A stretch of DNA of 27,470 bases from GCA-002282575 sp964519885 (GCA_964519885.1 CAZFLX010000028.1:1-27470), one strand, 5' to 3'; numbered from the stretch's first letter, positions 6,125-14,747 are shown. Program-made: numbers and translations. The notes: a model not told the origin generated them from the sequence alone.

Positions 6125-6480
6125 ACATCAAAGTTACGCATCGCGGTACGATAAGCATTGGCTGGATTGAGCAAGGCGTCGGCAAGAATAACACCCAAGC
6201 CCACCCAGTGATAAAAGGTGGGTTCCTTGCCAGCGACAAAATACAAGAAAGTGAGTAAACTGGTTGCCAACATCACCGTGACCAAAGCCCAAAATTGGTC
6301 CCAAAAGAAACCCGCCACGCCAACGTCACCCGACTTGAACATTTCAATCATGAAAGCCACTAATGCCACGGCAATAAACCCATAACCAACATTGCCGGTC
6401 ATGGATAGCTGTAAATACTCAACAGCCAATAAATAGCCAACGACTGTCAGCATCCACGGAAAACGCGCTAATAAACTCAT
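6115..6480 (-). CDS. Small integral membrane protein, function unknown
   Basis: The protein has 121 residues and three or four hydrophobic segments (about 8-26, 31-47, 60-81 and 87-104). It has a short polar tail ending NAYRTAMRNFDVPN. I do not recognise a characterised family. The start is supported by GGGA eight bases before the ATG. It lies 18 bases after the RNA methyltransferase stop on the same strand and is probably co-transcribed with it. Confidence 0.75.
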   Translation of the reverse strand: MSLLARFPWMLTVVGYLLAVEYLQLSMTGNVGYGFIAVALVAFMIEMFKSGDVGVAGFFWDQFWALVTVMLATSLLTFLYFVAGKEPTFYHWVGLGVILADALLNPANAYRTAMRNFDVPN

Positions 6481-6498
6481 TGATTCATTCCCAATAAA

Positions 6499-7797
6499 TT
6501 AGATTGCCTGACGTTGCAATAAAACGGCATAAAAACCATCCATGCCGTGTAAATCGGGACGCAGTTGTAACGCACCTTGTTCGGTAAAGGCTGAGTCTGG
6601 CAACACATAACCAACTTCGGCTAAACGCTGTTGCGCTGGCAAGCGAACATAGTCGCTGTGTTGTGCCAAAAATGCTGCAACGACCGCTTCATTTTCGCTG
6701 TGCATTAAGGAACAAGTGGCGTAAACCACATAGCCACCCTCACGCACCAACTTAGCGGCTGAGGTTAACACCGACAACTGAGTAGCATTTAAAGCACTCA
6801 ATTCCATATCACGCCATTTCATATCAGGACTGCGTCGCCAAGTACCGCTACCTGAACAAGGCGCATCGACCAATACCGCATCTTGCGAACCACGAAGTTT
6901 TTTCAAACGCGCATCGGTTTCACTGGCTAAGGGCATAATGCGCACATTATCCACCCCTGCACGTGCCAAACGCGGACGCATACGATTCAAACGCGCTTCC
7001 GACACATCACAAGCAATCAAACTGCCTTTGTTCTGCATCGCAGCGGCGAGCTGCAAAGTTTTACCCCCAGCGCCAGCACAGAAATCGACCACCTTTTGAC
7101 CTGAAACGACGGGCAGTAACGCACCCAAGACTTGACTACCCGCATCTTGCATCTCGAACCAACCTTGTTGAAAGGCATCGGTACGAAATAGCGGCGCACG
7201 CCCTGCTTGACGCAAGGCCGTCGGCACGCCGTCCACCATCGTCAACTCAAAACCAGTCGTTGCCAAAGACGCTTGCACTTGCTCACGTGTCGCTTTTAGG
7301 CTATTGACGCGAATGTCGGCAGGTGCAGCAGAGAGTAACGATTGCGTCAGCTTAATGGTGGCTTCTTCGCCCCACTGCTCAACCCAAGCTTGCCAGACCA
7401 AATCAGGAATACTGTAACGCACCGCATTCGGCAAGCTGGTCGCTGGGGTGGCACGCAAGGCTTCAGCCACTTCTTTTGCCATGGTTTCATCCATATATTT
7501 TTCCAAACCACGCATGGAAACACCCTGCTGAATCATCAACAAAGCGCCAACACGACGCTGATAACCTGGCCAGCCTTCACTCATTTCACCCAGGCGAGCA
7601 TCAATCATACGACAGTGACGCAACACACCATAGGTTAATTCCGCTACCACGCCTCTATCTCGTTTGCCCATTTCTTTATGCGCTTTGAAATACTGATCCA
7701 TGCGCGCATCAGCAGGCATTCTGTCATCGGTTAAAATTTGCGATAGCAGTTCAGCGGCACGAATGACGTGACCAGAACGAATGAGCTCGGTAATCAT
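6499..7797 (-). CDS. RsmB/NOP-family RNA (cytosine-5) methyltransferase
   Basis: The enzyme should methylate a cytosine C5 in RNA, most likely rRNA, using SAM. It has 432 residues. An N-terminal NusB-like RNA-binding region (about 1-120) precedes the catalytic domain. The SAM motif VVDFCAGAGGKT is at 236-247, motif IV DAPCSGSGTWRR at 311-322 (Cys314) and motif VI YATCSLMHSENE at 359-370 (Cys362, the expected nucleophile). Both catalytic cysteines are present. The overall layout is like RsmB (16S C967), but the GSGTWRR variant differs from the ATGVIRR of E. coli RsmB, so the exact site is left open. The neighbours pyrC and the small membrane gene lie on the same strand. Confidence 0.9.
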   Translation of the reverse strand: MITELIRSGHVIRAAELLSQILTDDRMPADARMDQYFKAHKEMGKRDRGVVAELTYGVLRHCRMIDARLGEMSEGWPGYQRRVGALLMIQQGVSMRGLEKYMDETMAKEVAEALRATPATSLPNAVRYSIPDLVWQAWVEQWGEEATIKLTQSLLSAAPADIRVNSLKATREQVQASLATTGFELTMVDGVPTALRQAGRAPLFRTDAFQQGWFEMQDAGSQVLGALLPVVSGQKVVDFCAGAGGKTLQLAAAMQNKGSLIACDVSEARLNRMRPRLARAGVDNVRIMPLASETDARLKKLRGSQDAVLVDAPCSGSGTWRRSPDMKWRDMELSALNATQLSVLTSAAKLVREGGYVVYATCSLMHSENEAVVAAFLAQHSDYVRLPAQQRLAEVGYVLPDSAFTEQGALQLRPDLHGMDGFYAVLLQRQAI

Positions 7798-7881
7798 GGT
7801 AGGATTTCCCTTAACAGTTTGATTGATGAATGAAGACTGAAAGTGCGCCAGGGTAATCCATAGCGCACAGGAAGGAGCTAT

Positions 7882-9222
7882 TTAACGACGTTGCGCTTGG
7901 AAAGCGAGGCGCTGACCAGCTGGTGCGTGAACTTTTTCACCATTATGGTACACCAAACAACCGTTAACGAACGTACTACTTATGCTCGCACTAAACTCTT
8001 GACCATTAAAGGGCGACCAACCACATAGGTATGCCAAGCGGTCAGGAGTATCAATAATCGGTTTTTGCATATCTACTAACACCAAATCGGCCCAGTAGCC
8101 TTCACGAATAAAGCCGCGATCAATCATGCCGTAACGACGCGCAACCGCATGTGAGGTTTTATGCACCACTTGTTCTAGCGTAAACACACCTTGATTGACC
8201 ATCGTTAGCAAGGCTGGCAGTGCATACTGCACTAACGGCAAACCCGACGGGCAACCAAAGTAAGATTGTTGTTTTTCGTCCCAAGTATGGGGCGCATGGT
8301 CGGTAGCGATGACATCAATGCGACCATCACGTACCGCCGCGCGAATGGCTTCGCGATCATCGAGGGTTTTAATCGCTGGGTTACACTTAATTAGACCGCC
8401 CAAACGGTCATAGTCAGCATCGGTAAACCAGAGGTGATGAACACACGCCTCGGCGGTAATACGTTTGCCATCTAAATCGCCTTTGGTGAATAAATCCAGT
8501 TCTTCTTTAGTGGTGATGTGCAGAACGTGCAAGGGCGCATCGTGTTGTTTGGCTAAGCCAACCGCTAAAGAAGATGAGGCATAGCAAGCTTCACGCGAGC
8601 GCACAATACCATGTTGGTTGAAAGGAACATCATCACCGTATTGCTCGCGCCATTTGGCTTCGTTAGCCAAAATCATCGGCGTGTTTTCGCAATGTGTGGC
8701 AATAATCATTGGTGATTCGCGAAAAATGCCTTCCAGCGTTTTCGCTTCGTCCACCAACATATTACCCGTAGAAGCGCCCATAAACACTTTGACACCGCAG
8801 ACATTCGCAGGATCAACCGCCTTCACTTCTTCGATATTATCGTTGGTTGCACCCAAATAGAACGAATAGTTGGCGTAGGCATTACCCTTCGCCATCGCAT
8901 ATTTGTCTTCTAAACTGGCACGCGTCACCGCTGGCGGCTTGGTGTTAGGCATTTCCATAAAGCTGGTAATGCCGCCGATAATGCAGGCTTTAGATTCTGT
9001 GGCAATGCGACCTTTGTGCGTCAGCCCTGGCTCACGAAAATGCACTTGATCGTCAATCATACCTGGCAACAAATATTTACCCTTGGCATCAATAATGCAC
9101 TCAGCTTCGGCAGAAATGTGGGGGGCGATTTTTTCGATACGTCCATTACGGATGAGAACATCTGATTGCGTGATTGACCCTTCGTTAACCAAGGTCGCAT
9201 TGGTGATGATTAGGCTCGACAT
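7882..9222 (-). CDS. pyrC: Dihydroorotase, class I type
   Basis: The enzyme closes carbamoyl-aspartate to dihydroorotate in pyrimidine synthesis. It has 446 residues and the amidohydrolase TIM-barrel of long (class I) dihydroorotases. Visible metal and active-site elements are DDQVHFREPGLTHKG (57-71, His61), the carboxylated Lys in GVKVFMGASTG (Lys145), His177 in ATHCE, His235 in HVLHIT and Asp308 in ATDHAPHT. The first His of the usual HxH motif is Gln (Q59-V-H61). This variant also occurs in a recognised branch of the family, so the protein need not be inactive. AGAG precedes the ATG. The gene lies 84 bases upstream of the RNA methyltransferase gene on the same strand. Confidence 0.93.
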   Translation of the reverse strand: MSSLIITNATLVNEGSITQSDVLIRNGRIEKIAPHISAEAECIIDAKGKYLLPGMIDDQVHFREPGLTHKGRIATESKACIIGGITSFMEMPNTKPPAVTRASLEDKYAMAKGNAYANYSFYLGATNDNIEEVKAVDPANVCGVKVFMGASTGNMLVDEAKTLEGIFRESPMIIATHCENTPMILANEAKWREQYGDDVPFNQHGIVRSREACYASSSLAVGLAKQHDAPLHVLHITTKEELDLFTKGDLDGKRITAEACVHHLWFTDADYDRLGGLIKCNPAIKTLDDREAIRAAVRDGRIDVIATDHAPHTWDEKQQSYFGCPSGLPLVQYALPALLTMVNQGVFTLEQVVHKTSHAVARRYGMIDRGFIREGYWADLVLVDMQKPIIDTPDRLAYLCGWSPFNGQEFSASISSTFVNGCLVYHNGEKVHAPAGQRLAFQAQRR

Positions 9223-9284
9223 GACAGCTCTTTGTGAATAATGATAGGATGTAGAGAAATATAGCAGATTACAGAGATTATCGC

Positions 9285-9578
9285 ATGATAAAACGCATCT
9301 TAATTGCGCCTTTTGTGGGCGTCATTAGAGCCTATCAGTTATTGATTAGCCCACTGTTAGGGCCACGCTGTCGCTTTTACCCCAGTTGTTCGCACTATGG
9401 CATCGAAGCCTTACAAACCCATGGTTTATGGAAAGGGAGTTGGCTGACACTGAAACGCATCAGCCGTTGTCACCCTGGTTCTGAAGGAGGAGTTGATTTA
9501 GTGCCTGGCACCGAACACAAGCATCGATGCGCGGACACCAGCTGTAACCATCAACCGCCTAATGAAGGCAAAGGCTGA
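9285..9578 (+). CDS. yidD: Membrane protein insertion efficiency factor YidD
   Basis: The protein has 97 residues. The conserved core is complete: YQLLISPLLGPRCRFYPSCSHYGIEAL (about 17-43), then RISRCHPGSEGGVDLVP. YidD is a small amphipathic protein on the inner membrane that aids YidC-dependent insertion. In most bacteria it lies between rnpA and yidC. Here it stands alone, divergent from pyrC and converging with folE2, whose 3' end overlaps it by 28 bp. The C-terminal tail after the core is rich in His, Cys and polar residues. Confidence 0.95.
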   Translation: MIKRILIAPFVGVIRAYQLLISPLLGPRCRFYPSCSHYGIEALQTHGLWKGSWLTLKRISRCHPGSEGGVDLVPGTEHKHRCADTSCNHQPPNEGKG

Positions 9579-10498
9579 TAGCCGCCTGCAACGCCTTTAG
9601 ACACAATACTGACAGCGTCGTGCGGGTGCAAGCTTTCCAAATGATCGACACGTAGCCAGAAGTCGCTGTAATCCGATTGAGCATCTAGCTTAGCCTGTAA
9701 ACGACGCGCTGCGTCTTCACAGAACATTAAATTAGCGCCATTCAAACGGGCAAACTCTTGCTCATCTTCACGTTTAACCGCAGCTTGTACCGCTGTTTGC
9801 AGTGCATCTTCAATACGATTGATTAATTGCGACACATCAAAACCATCTGTTTGCGTGTTCGATAAGGTCACGCGAACTTTAGCGAAGGAACGCTGACTGT
9901 GCGGTGTGGCACAAATCCCTTGACTGGTTCCTAACCAAGCATAAACTTCGGCTTGTGTTAGCTGTTCGCGTCCGTCAAAGTCACTACTGAATTGCTCTTG
10001 AATGAGTTGACGCGCTAAAGCAGCAGAACAAGGACAGGTCGAAGAATAAGGTACTTCTACTTGTAACTCTAGACGCAAATCACCCTCGTTTAAGTGTCCA
10101 CGAATCAGACAGGGATAATTTTTCCAACCACTATTACCCGACAATAGCGAGCCGCGACGCTCATAATAGTCAAACTTATATTCGACAAAAGCCGCATTCG
10201 ACAAGCCTGTATGCGACTGCACAAACTCAGATAGCATTGCCGACACTGAAGCAGGCGTAACCGCTTGAGTACTGGCTTTATCGAGCATTAAATACAAGCG
10301 CGACATGTGAATGCCTTTGCTTTGTGGGTCAATTAAATTAACATAAGCCTGAACACGCGCCAAGCTGCGCACAGGCTCAACACCTGCTTGCGCCAACATA
10401 ATTGGCAGTTCAATTTGCGACATACCCACCCAATCAAGGGTACCCATCGGTGTTGAGAGGGGCATGTTGGCAACATCGGGCATAAATGGCTTAGTCAT
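9551..10498 (-). CDS. folE2: GTP cyclohydrolase FolE2 (type IB)
   Basis: The enzyme converts GTP to dihydroneopterin triphosphate, the first step of folate synthesis, and replaces the zinc-dependent FolE. It has 315 residues. The N-terminal signature is DVANMPLSTPMGTLDWVGM. KGIHMSRLYL (61-70) and the active-site cysteine region VPYSSTCPCSAALAR (Cys155/Cys157) are present, with a His further on in CATPHSQRSFAKV. In other bacteria FolE2 is often induced under zinc limitation, but I could not identify a Zur box in the 140 bases upstream. It overlaps the yidD 3' end on the opposite strand. Confidence 0.95.
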   Translation of the reverse strand: MTKPFMPDVANMPLSTPMGTLDWVGMSQIELPIMLAQAGVEPVRSLARVQAYVNLIDPQSKGIHMSRLYLMLDKASTQAVTPASVSAMLSEFVQSHTGLSNAAFVEYKFDYYERRGSLLSGNSGWKNYPCLIRGHLNEGDLRLELQVEVPYSSTCPCSAALARQLIQEQFSSDFDGREQLTQAEVYAWLGTSQGICATPHSQRSFAKVRVTLSNTQTDGFDVSQLINRIEDALQTAVQAAVKREDEQEFARLNGANLMFCEDAARRLQAKLDAQSDYSDFWLRVDHLESLHPHDAVSIVSKGVAGGYQPLPSLGG

Positions 10499-10580
10499 CG
10501 GTTACTCACTATTAACATAGTTGATCAAATTAGTCAGGTATTATCGCAACGATAACGAGTTTGGGCAAGTAGTAGCAGTT

Positions 10581-10640
10581 GGTGAGAAGTAAGGAGTGAG
10601 GCGTCAGACAATCCTTACTCCTCATTACCCATCACACCTT
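10581..10640. repeat. Intergenic GA/CT-rich imperfect inverted repeat between dut and folE2
   Basis: AGTAAGGA (10588-10595) and TCCTTACT (10612-10619) are perfect arms around 16 bases. The flanks hold further degenerate copies such as GGTGAGAAGTAAGG and its near-complement ending at about 10632. The pattern of short GTAAGGAGTGAGG-like units looks like a dispersed intergenic repeat. It may end the coaBC-dut transcript, but it lacks a U-tract. Confidence 0.5.
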
Positions 10641-11100
10641 ACTTTGTTCCTGTGCTACCAAAGCCACCCACACCCCGCTCACTCAGCTCATCGAAACTTT
10701 CCACCCAATCCCAAGCGGCTTGCACTACTGGCACAAACACCAATTGGGCCAAACGCTCACCTGGTTGGATGGTAAAGGATTCAGTGGAACGATTCCAAAC
10801 CGAAATTTTCAATTCACCTTGATAGTCAGAATCGATTAAGCCGACGAGATTACCCAGCACGATACCATTTTTATGTCCTAGCCCTGAGCGCGGTAAAATC
10901 ACCGCAGCCAAACTGGCATCGGCAATATGAATCGCCAAGCCCGTACCCACAAGGGTAACCGCATTAGCCGCTAACTCAATGGGTTCATCGATACAAGCAC
11001 GTAAATCCAGTCCTGCCGATCCCGCTGTGCCATATTCTGGCGCGGGAATATCAACACCAATACGCGGTGAAAGTTTACGAATACGAATAGGGGTTTTCAT
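10639..11100 (-). CDS. dut: dUTP diphosphatase
   Basis: The enzyme hydrolyses dUTP to dUMP and pyrophosphate, keeping uracil out of DNA and supplying dUMP for thymidylate. It has 153 residues and acts as a trimer. All five motifs are present in order: AGLDLRA, PRSGLGHKNGIVLGN, GLIDSDYQGEL, PGERLAQLV and the C-terminal RGVGGFGSTG that closes over the site. The gene starts 16 bases after coaBC, the same pairing as dfp-dut in E. coli. Confidence 0.97.
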   Translation of the reverse strand: MKTPIRIRKLSPRIGVDIPAPEYGTAGSAGLDLRACIDEPIELAANAVTLVGTGLAIHIADASLAAVILPRSGLGHKNGIVLGNLVGLIDSDYQGELKISVWNRSTESFTIQPGERLAQLVFVPVVQAAWDWVESFDELSERGVGGFGSTGTK

Positions 11101-11116
11101 GTCAAAATATCCGAAA

Positions 11117-12334
11117 TTAATGATGAGTTGAGGCCAAATAAGTCAACACCTGTTGTGCCAACGCCAATTTATCCGCCAAAGGAAACTCATGCACACCCTG
11201 ATGAGTCACCAAAGTGAGTTGGTTTTGTGGTTGATCGAAACCAGCACCTGCCGCGACTGAGTTAGCTAACACGCCATCAACGCCTTTACGTTGTAATTTT
11301 GCCTGAGCATGTGCCAGCAAGTTTTCGGTTTCAGCGGCGAAAGCAATCACCCTACCCCGATTCAGTTGCGATGCTGCCCAAGCAACAATGTCAGGGTTTT
11401 GTACTAACGTTAATGTCAGCGCCTGCTCACCTTGTTTTTTGAGTTTTTGCTCCGCAACCTGCTCAACGCGATAATCTGCCACCGCAGCGGCGGCAAGCAT
11501 TAAATCGGTGCCATTAAAATGGCGTTGAACCGCTTCAAACATCTGTTGCGCACTGCGCACTGAAATCAGCTCAACACCCGTTGGTGGCGCTAACTGTGTC
11601 GGGCCTGAGATTAAACACACCTCTGCACCCATAGCACGCGCGACTTGCGCTAGGGCATAACCCATTTTACCGCTCGACCGATTGGCAATAAAACGAACAG
11701 GGTCAATATCTTCAATGGTCGGGCCTGCGGTAATGAGCACTTTTTTACCTTGCCATAAAGACGGAATGTCCAACTGTGCCAACCAATTCACAATGCTGAC
11801 AGGTTCTGGCATACGACCTGTATCCACTTCCCCACAGGCAAGCGATCCACTTTCCGGCATGAGCATATTCGCGCCACGTTGCTGTAATAGCGCCAGATTG
11901 GCTTGTGTGGCAGGATGTCGCCACATTACGCCATTCATGGCTGGCGCTAAACACAACTTGGCTTGAGTCGCTAAGACCAAGGTGGTGAGCAAATCATTCG
12001 CCAACCCTTGTGCCAAACGCGCGATCACATCGGCAGTGGCAGGCGCGATTAATAGGATGTCTGCCCATCGCGCCAGCTCAATATGACTCATTGCCGCCTC
12101 AGCCGTTTCGTCCCACAAACTCTGACGCACCGCAAACCCTGTCACCGCTTGCAATGCCGTTGCGGAAACAAAATGGGTCGCGCCTTCAGTGAGCACACAG
12201 CGCACTTGTGCGCCTGCTTGAGTGAGTTTACGTGCTAAATCAACGGTTTTATAAGCCGCGATACCGCCACTGATACCCAATAAAATGCGTCTTTCGCTGA
12301 GCACTGCGGGTTGAGGTAGAGAAGAAATTATCAT
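11117..12334 (-). CDS. coaBC: Bifunctional CoaBC: phosphopantothenoylcysteine synthetase/decarboxylase
   Basis: The protein carries out two steps of coenzyme A synthesis. The N-terminal CoaC half (about 14-190) is a flavin decarboxylase with His84 in SHIELARWAD, the PAMNGVMW motif (131-138) and the flap Cys167 in SLACGEVDTGRM. The C-terminal CoaB half (about 196-405) begins KVLITAGPTIEDIDPVRFIANRSSGKMG and joins cysteine to phosphopantothenate using CTP. It has 405 residues, the usual length. The first ATG is only six bases after a TATAAT, which hints at a leaderless transcript. A later start at the GTG of residue 11 is possible but has no ribosome-binding site. Confidence 0.96.
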   Translation of the reverse strand: MIISSLPQPAVLSERRILLGISGGIAAYKTVDLARKLTQAGAQVRCVLTEGATHFVSATALQAVTGFAVRQSLWDETAEAAMSHIELARWADILLIAPATADVIARLAQGLANDLLTTLVLATQAKLCLAPAMNGVMWRHPATQANLALLQQRGANMLMPESGSLACGEVDTGRMPEPVSIVNWLAQLDIPSLWQGKKVLITAGPTIEDIDPVRFIANRSSGKMGYALAQVARAMGAEVCLISGPTQLAPPTGVELISVRSAQQMFEAVQRHFNGTDLMLAAAAVADYRVEQVAEQKLKKQGEQALTLTLVQNPDIVAWAASQLNRGRVIAFAAETENLLAHAQAKLQRKGVDGVLANSVAAGAGFDQPQNQLTLVTHQGVHEFPLADKLALAQQVLTYLASTHH

Positions 12335-12340
12335 GCTGAT

Positions 12341-12346
12341 ATTATA
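12341..12346 (-). promoter_or_regulatory. Perfect -10 box next to the coaBC start
   Basis: TATAAT on the minus strand lies six bases before the coaBC ATG. Transcription starting about seven bases below it would begin at or near the A of the start codon. The -35 region 17 bases upstream (ATGTCT) is weak. Confidence 0.4.
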
Positions 12347-12477
12347 AGCCTAGCGCTATGATAAGACATCATTTTTATCTATTAGCCCTCATTATGATAA
12401 TTAATGTGAGTTATTAAATTATTTTGTGTATCATAAACTTGCTTTATAAACAACAATCGTTCAAAAAGGGTTACAAC

Positions 12478-12951
12478 ATGAAACAACACATTTTTATCAG
12501 TCTTATGGTCTTATTCAGCAGCGGCATGACGCAAGCTGCGGAGCTAGTTAAGGTGGGCGATAAACTACCCGCCATTGCCTTAACCACTCAGCAGGACAAG
12601 GCCTATAGCTTCGACAACAGCGTTAAGCGCATTGTTATGTCGGCAGAAAAACAATCGGCAGGTATGGTAACAGACTTATTGGACAGCAAGCCTTCCACTT
12701 ACCTTAAAGACACCAACACCGTTTACCTAGCAGATATGCACCGTATGCCCAGCCTAATTACCAAATTCGTTGCGCTGCCTCAGTTGCGCGAAAAAGCTTA
12801 CGACATTGTTCTGGGTCGCGAAGAAGCTGACTTAGCCATGTTTCCACGTGAAAAAGGCTGTTTAACCCTAATGACGGTGAAAGAACAGACGATTGAGTCA
12901 CTCAAATTCGTTTGCAGTGAAGATGAACTTAAAACTACGATGAATCCTTAA
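12478..12951 (+). CDS. Secreted thioredoxin-fold-like protein, function unknown
   Basis: The protein has 157 residues with a clear Sec signal (MKQHIFISLMVLFSSGMTQAA, cleaved near residue 21), so the mature part is periplasmic. The start at 12478 is chosen because it begins the signal peptide and follows AAAAAGGG. The mature N-terminus VKVGDKLPAIALTTQQDKAYSF resembles the opening of thioredoxin or peroxiredoxin-like proteins. It has no CxxC; two single cysteines occur late (CLTLM and FVCSED) and might form a disulfide. I assign only a fold-level guess. It lies 25 bases before the transporter gene on the same strand and is probably co-transcribed with it. Confidence 0.7.
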   Translation: MKQHIFISLMVLFSSGMTQAAELVKVGDKLPAIALTTQQDKAYSFDNSVKRIVMSAEKQSAGMVTDLLDSKPSTYLKDTNTVYLADMHRMPSLITKFVALPQLREKAYDIVLGREEADLAMFPREKGCLTLMTVKEQTIESLKFVCSEDELKTTMNP

Positions 12952-12976
12952 AATATTTTGTTTGGGAATTTTTATC

Positions 12977-13945
12977 ATGCCACACTCTCACGCACATAGT
13001 CGACTCGAACACTTGCCTATTTCCTTATTTGCAACAGTAATGGGATTAGCAGGACTAACCATTGCCACGCAGAAGGCGGGGCAATTTTGGGGTTTTGGTG
13101 ATTGGCCAGCCTTAGCACTGACCATGTTAGCCAGCCTGGTCTATGCTTCGCTCTTCATTTCCTACACGGGCAAATGGTTGAAATACCCTGAAGCAGTAAA
13201 ACACGAGTTTGCTCACCCAATTCGTTTAAGCTTCTTTCCCGCTAGCAGTATTGGGCTAATCTTATTAAGTATTGTTTACTTGCCCTACTCGAAAGAGGTT
13301 GCTTTGTATCTCTGGGCTGTAGGAGCTTCGGTTCAACTGCTTTTCACTTTGGTGATTTTATCGAACTGGATTCACCACGACCGTTTCCAAATTCAACACA
13401 GCAACCCAGCATGGTTTATCCCGATTGTGGGTAATATTCTGGTTCCTGTTGCTGGTGCAGAACTAGGATTTATGGAAGTTAGTTGGTTTTTTTACAGTAT
13501 TGGCTTAATGATGTGGCTGCCACTACTAGCGGTATTATTGAACCGTTTTTTCTTTCATCCCATGATGCCTGGTAAATTGCTTCCCACGCTGTTTATTCTG
13601 ATTGCACCACCCGCGGTGGGTTTTATTTCATGGATGAAATTACATCACGGATCACTCGATGACGTGGCACGTATTTTGTATTACTTTGCCCTCTTTACAA
13701 CGCTGCTATTAATGAGCCAATACAAGTTTTTTGTTAAGCTCGAATTTGCCTTACCGTGGTGGGCCTATTCATTTCCGATTGCTGCCATTAGTATTGCCAG
13801 TTTTGTGATGCTTGAACACATTGGTGGAACTTTCTTTAACCTACTCAGCTCCGTCTTGTATCTAGCATTAGTGATATTAATGTTAACCTTGGTGATTAAA
13901 ACCATCAAAGCCATGGTAGCGGGTCACATCTGTGTGCCAGAATAG
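12977..13945 (+). CDS. TDT/SLAC1 (TehA-like) family anion transporter
   Basis: The protein has 322 residues and about ten hydrophobic segments. EHLPISLFATVMGLAGLTIA near the start and SNPAWFIPIVGNILVPVAGA in the middle match the tellurite-resistance/dicarboxylate transporter family, the fold of TehA and plant SLAC1 anion channels. Members move dicarboxylates, sulfite, chloride or nitrate, and substrate cannot be read from the sequence. In a sulfur-oxidiser, sulfite or dicarboxylate would be plausible, which is inference. The ATG at 12977 is preferred over an upstream TTG because GGGA lies about ten bases before it. A strong terminator follows. Confidence 0.85.
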   Translation: MPHSHAHSRLEHLPISLFATVMGLAGLTIATQKAGQFWGFGDWPALALTMLASLVYASLFISYTGKWLKYPEAVKHEFAHPIRLSFFPASSIGLILLSIVYLPYSKEVALYLWAVGASVQLLFTLVILSNWIHHDRFQIQHSNPAWFIPIVGNILVPVAGAELGFMEVSWFFYSIGLMMWLPLLAVLLNRFFFHPMMPGKLLPTLFILIAPPAVGFISWMKLHHGSLDDVARILYYFALFTTLLLMSQYKFFVKLEFALPWWAYSFPIAAISIASFVMLEHIGGTFFNLLSSVLYLALVILMLTLVIKTIKAMVAGHICVPE

Positions 13946-13976
13946 ACTTAAACATTAGGTCAATAGGGTTTAATCA

Positions 13977-14000
13977 GGGCGTCTACGGATGCCTTTTTTA
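13977..14000 (+). terminator. Rho-independent terminator with UACG tetraloop
   Basis: GGCGTC and GATGCC pair (one G-U) around a TACG loop closed by C-G, the very stable UNCG type, followed by a run of six T. It ends the transcript of the periplasmic protein and TDT transporter, and separates it from radC. Confidence 0.85.
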
Positions 14001-14051
14001 TTTGGCATTTGCTACAATAAGCTTCACTTCAATATTATTAGGAAGCACCTT

Positions 14052-14747
14052 ATGTCAACCATTACCGACCTCCCCTGCGATCAACGTCCGCGCGAAAAGC
14101 TGCTTCAACAAGGGGCTGATGCACTGACTGACGCTGAGCTTTTAGCGATTTTCTTACGTGTCGGTATTCAAGGCATGAATGCGATTGAACTGGCACAACA
14201 TTTATTGAATGAATGTGGCGGCATGGCGCGTTTACTATCTGCTTCAAAAGAAGACTTTTGTCGACTACGTGGACTGGGCAGTGCTAAGTATGCTCAACTT
14301 CAAGCCGTATTAGCCCTCGCACGTCGTCATCATTTAGCCCAACTCACCACGCAAGCGGTGGTGAATCACACCAAAAGTGCGGTTGCCTTGCTGAATGAAC
14401 ACCTTGCCCACGAGCCTCACGAAGTGATTGCAGCGCTATTTTTAGACAGCAAACACCGCTTAATTGCATTCGAGCGACTCAGTCAAGGAAGCCTAAGAGA
14501 AGCCCCCATTTATCCGCGAGAAATTGCCAAACGAGCGTTTCATCACAATGCTGGCGCCCTCATTCTGGCGCACAATCACCCCAGTGGCGACCCTAGCCCC
14601 TCCAAAGCTGATGTGGATATTACCCACAGTTTGGCTAAGGCACTCAAACCACTGGATATACGATTACTCGACCATCTCATCATTGGCAAAGGACTGGGAT
14701 ACACTTCCTTAGTTGAAAGTCAGTTGTATGACCTGAAATCAATTTAA
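14052..14747 (+). CDS. radC: RadC family JAB-domain protein
   Basis: The protein has 231 residues. An N-terminal helix-hairpin-helix region (about 15-90, with LLSASKEDFCRLRGLGSAKYAQL) precedes an MPN/JAB metalloprotease-like domain. The signature AHNHPSGDPSPSKADVDIT gives the His, His and Asp metal ligands of a JAMM site. Despite its name RadC is not clearly required for repair, and its biochemical role is unsettled. The start at 14052 has AGGAAG before it, and the longer reading adds residues that do not fit the family. radC near coaBC-dut is a common gammaproteobacterial neighbourhood, here split by two inserted genes. Confidence 0.94.
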   Translation: MSTITDLPCDQRPREKLLQQGADALTDAELLAIFLRVGIQGMNAIELAQHLLNECGGMARLLSASKEDFCRLRGLGSAKYAQLQAVLALARRHHLAQLTTQAVVNHTKSAVALLNEHLAHEPHEVIAALFLDSKHRLIAFERLSQGSLREAPIYPREIAKRAFHHNAGALILAHNHPSGDPSPSKADVDITHSLAKALKPLDIRLLDHLIIGKGLGYTSLVESQLYDLKSI

